From Gemmatimonadales bacterium UBA1120 (GTDB lineage Bacteria; Gemmatimonadota; Gemmatimonadetes; Longimicrobiales; Gaopeijiaceae), in NCBI GenBank assembly GCA_002313925.1, contig DCAZ01000109.1, positions 1-6,858 of the forward strand: a stretch of 6,858 nucleotides of DNA. The letters are read 5' to 3'. This document shows, piece after piece, positions 6,542 to 6,858 of this stretch. A program made the position numbers and the translations under genes. Position 1 is the first letter of the stretch. Each line of letters starts with the position of its first letter. The notes under the pieces were generated by a model, which saw only the letters and a program-made list of their open reading frames with translations, had not been told where the DNA came from and made no database searches.

Positions 6542-6575
6542 GTGGCATGGACTTGGCCGAATCGCCCTATGCCAC
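6542..6575. repeat. 7-bp inverted repeat GTGGCAT / ATGCCAC with a 20-base loop
   Basis: GTGGCAT (6542-6548) pairs exactly with ATGCCAC (6569-6575). It lies 66-99 bases downstream of the small-protein stop codon in the direction of that gene. There is no T-run after it, so it is not a standard terminator. Confidence 0.35.
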
Positions 6576-6640
6576 CTCGTCTATAAAGCTGAGTGCCCTA
6601 GGATTTCTGGGAAAACATTTGGGGATGTTCTGACTAGATG

Positions 6641-6775
6641 TCATCGGTCTCCCTCTTCGGGTGCTGGGCTGGCTGCCTCTTCTTGGTTCCGGCGTTCAGC
6701 CTTCTCCTGTTTCTTCTTTTGCTTCCTTAGCTCTCGCTGCTTCTTCTCAAAACCGTAATTCTTCTGTCTCGCCAT
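6641..6775 (-). CDS. Small highly charged protein (44 aa), MARxKNYGFEK type
   Basis: A 44-codon gene, ATG at 6775 to TGA at 6643-6641, with a strong GGAGAG (6784-6779) just upstream of the start. The protein opens MARQKNYGFEKKQRELRKQK and continues with Lys/Glu/Arg-rich sequence to about residue 33, then a short PAPEEGD tail. I recall small conserved hypothetical proteins with the same MARxKNYGFEKRQKEL-like opening from several phyla, with no assigned function; this is from memory, not a search. There are no membrane segments, cysteines or signal; a single charged helix, perhaps binding nucleic acid or ribosomes, is a guess from composition. A TATATT (6820-6815) 40 bases upstream could be a -10 element, but no matching -35 is visible. 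It lies upstream of the S9 gene in the same direction but 294 bases away, so it is probably a separate unit. Confidence 0.75.
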   Translation of the reverse strand: MARQKNYGFEKKQRELRKQKKKQEKAERRNQEEAASPAPEEGDR

Positions 6776-6778
6776 GGT

Positions 6779-6784
6779 CTCTCC
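6779..6784 (-). promoter_or_regulatory. Ribosome binding site of the 44-aa protein
   Basis: GGAGAG on the minus strand, with GGAG 5 bases before the ATG at 6775. It is the best Shine-Dalgarno sequence in the window and is a main reason for calling this short frame a gene. Confidence 0.65.
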
Positions 6785-6858
6785 ATATGTGTTGATTCGT
6801 GCAACCCGCAAGGGAATATACCTCGACTCTTCCGATACCAGACCCTGCTATCTCCTAC

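Larger units (their letters stand above)
6347..6640. other. Non-coding region upstream of the S9 peptidase, with short inverted repeats
   Basis: This 294-base gap between the small protein gene and the S9 peptidase (both minus strand) shows no convincing gene on either strand. It should hold the peptidase promoter and the end of the small-gene transcript, but I found no good -35/-10 pair and no stem followed by a T-run on the minus strand. What stands out is a group of short inverted repeats listed separately (6467-6481, 6501-6513, 6542-6575). Confidence 0.6.

Noticed and set aside
1..6858. CRISPR arrays, tRNA/rRNA genes, insertion sequences, phage or defence genes
   Set aside because: I looked for regular repeats, cloverleaf-like segments and transposase or integrase motifs on both strands and saw none.

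Overview
The window looks like chromosomal DNA of a Gram-negative bacterium rich in exported enzymes. Five genes of ordinary size plus one very small one are visible, and all five carry an export signal. Three have lipoprotein-type signals, one has a cleavable-type signal in front of a cupin, and one has a cleavable-type signal in front of a large S9 peptidase. A cytochrome c / copper monooxygenase lipoprotein, a long acidic S9 peptidase and a tiny MARxKNYGFEK-type protein together suggest Gemmatimonadota or a similar phylum such as Acidobacteriota. This is an inference from protein style; there is no rRNA or other marker gene here. No tRNA, rRNA, CRISPR array, transposase or integrase was seen.

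Layout. Positions 1-1825 (minus strand) form a compact run: a secreted single-domain cupin (1825-1391), a lipoprotein-type acetamidase/formamidase family protein (1380-328), and the start of an unrecognised lipoprotein (317 to beyond position 1). Each gap is 10 bp, so the three are probably one operon. Positions 1853-3229 (plus strand) encode a lipoprotein that joins a c-type heme domain to a PHM/DBH-type dicopper monooxygenase module. It is divergent from the cupin with only 27 bp between the start codons. Positions 6346-3305 (minus strand) encode a 1013-residue secreted S9 family peptidase that converges on the copper enzyme. Positions 6347-6640 are non-coding and hold several short inverted repeats. 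Positions 6775-6641 (minus strand) encode a 44-residue, highly charged small protein.

How they may work together. The divergent cluster (copper/heme oxygenase on one side, cupin + amidase + lipoprotein on the other) consists only of extracytoplasmic proteins and shares one tiny intergenic gap, so co-regulation is plausible. One speculative reading is an envelope pathway in which the copper enzyme oxidises or N-dealkylates a substrate to give a primary amide, which the amidase then hydrolyses. Nothing in the sequence fixes the substrate. The S9 peptidase looks like an independent peptide-degrading enzyme. The most unusual features are the heme c-PHM fusion with a cysteine-free copper module, and the acidic loop in the S9 peptidase bracketed by the protein's only two cysteines.
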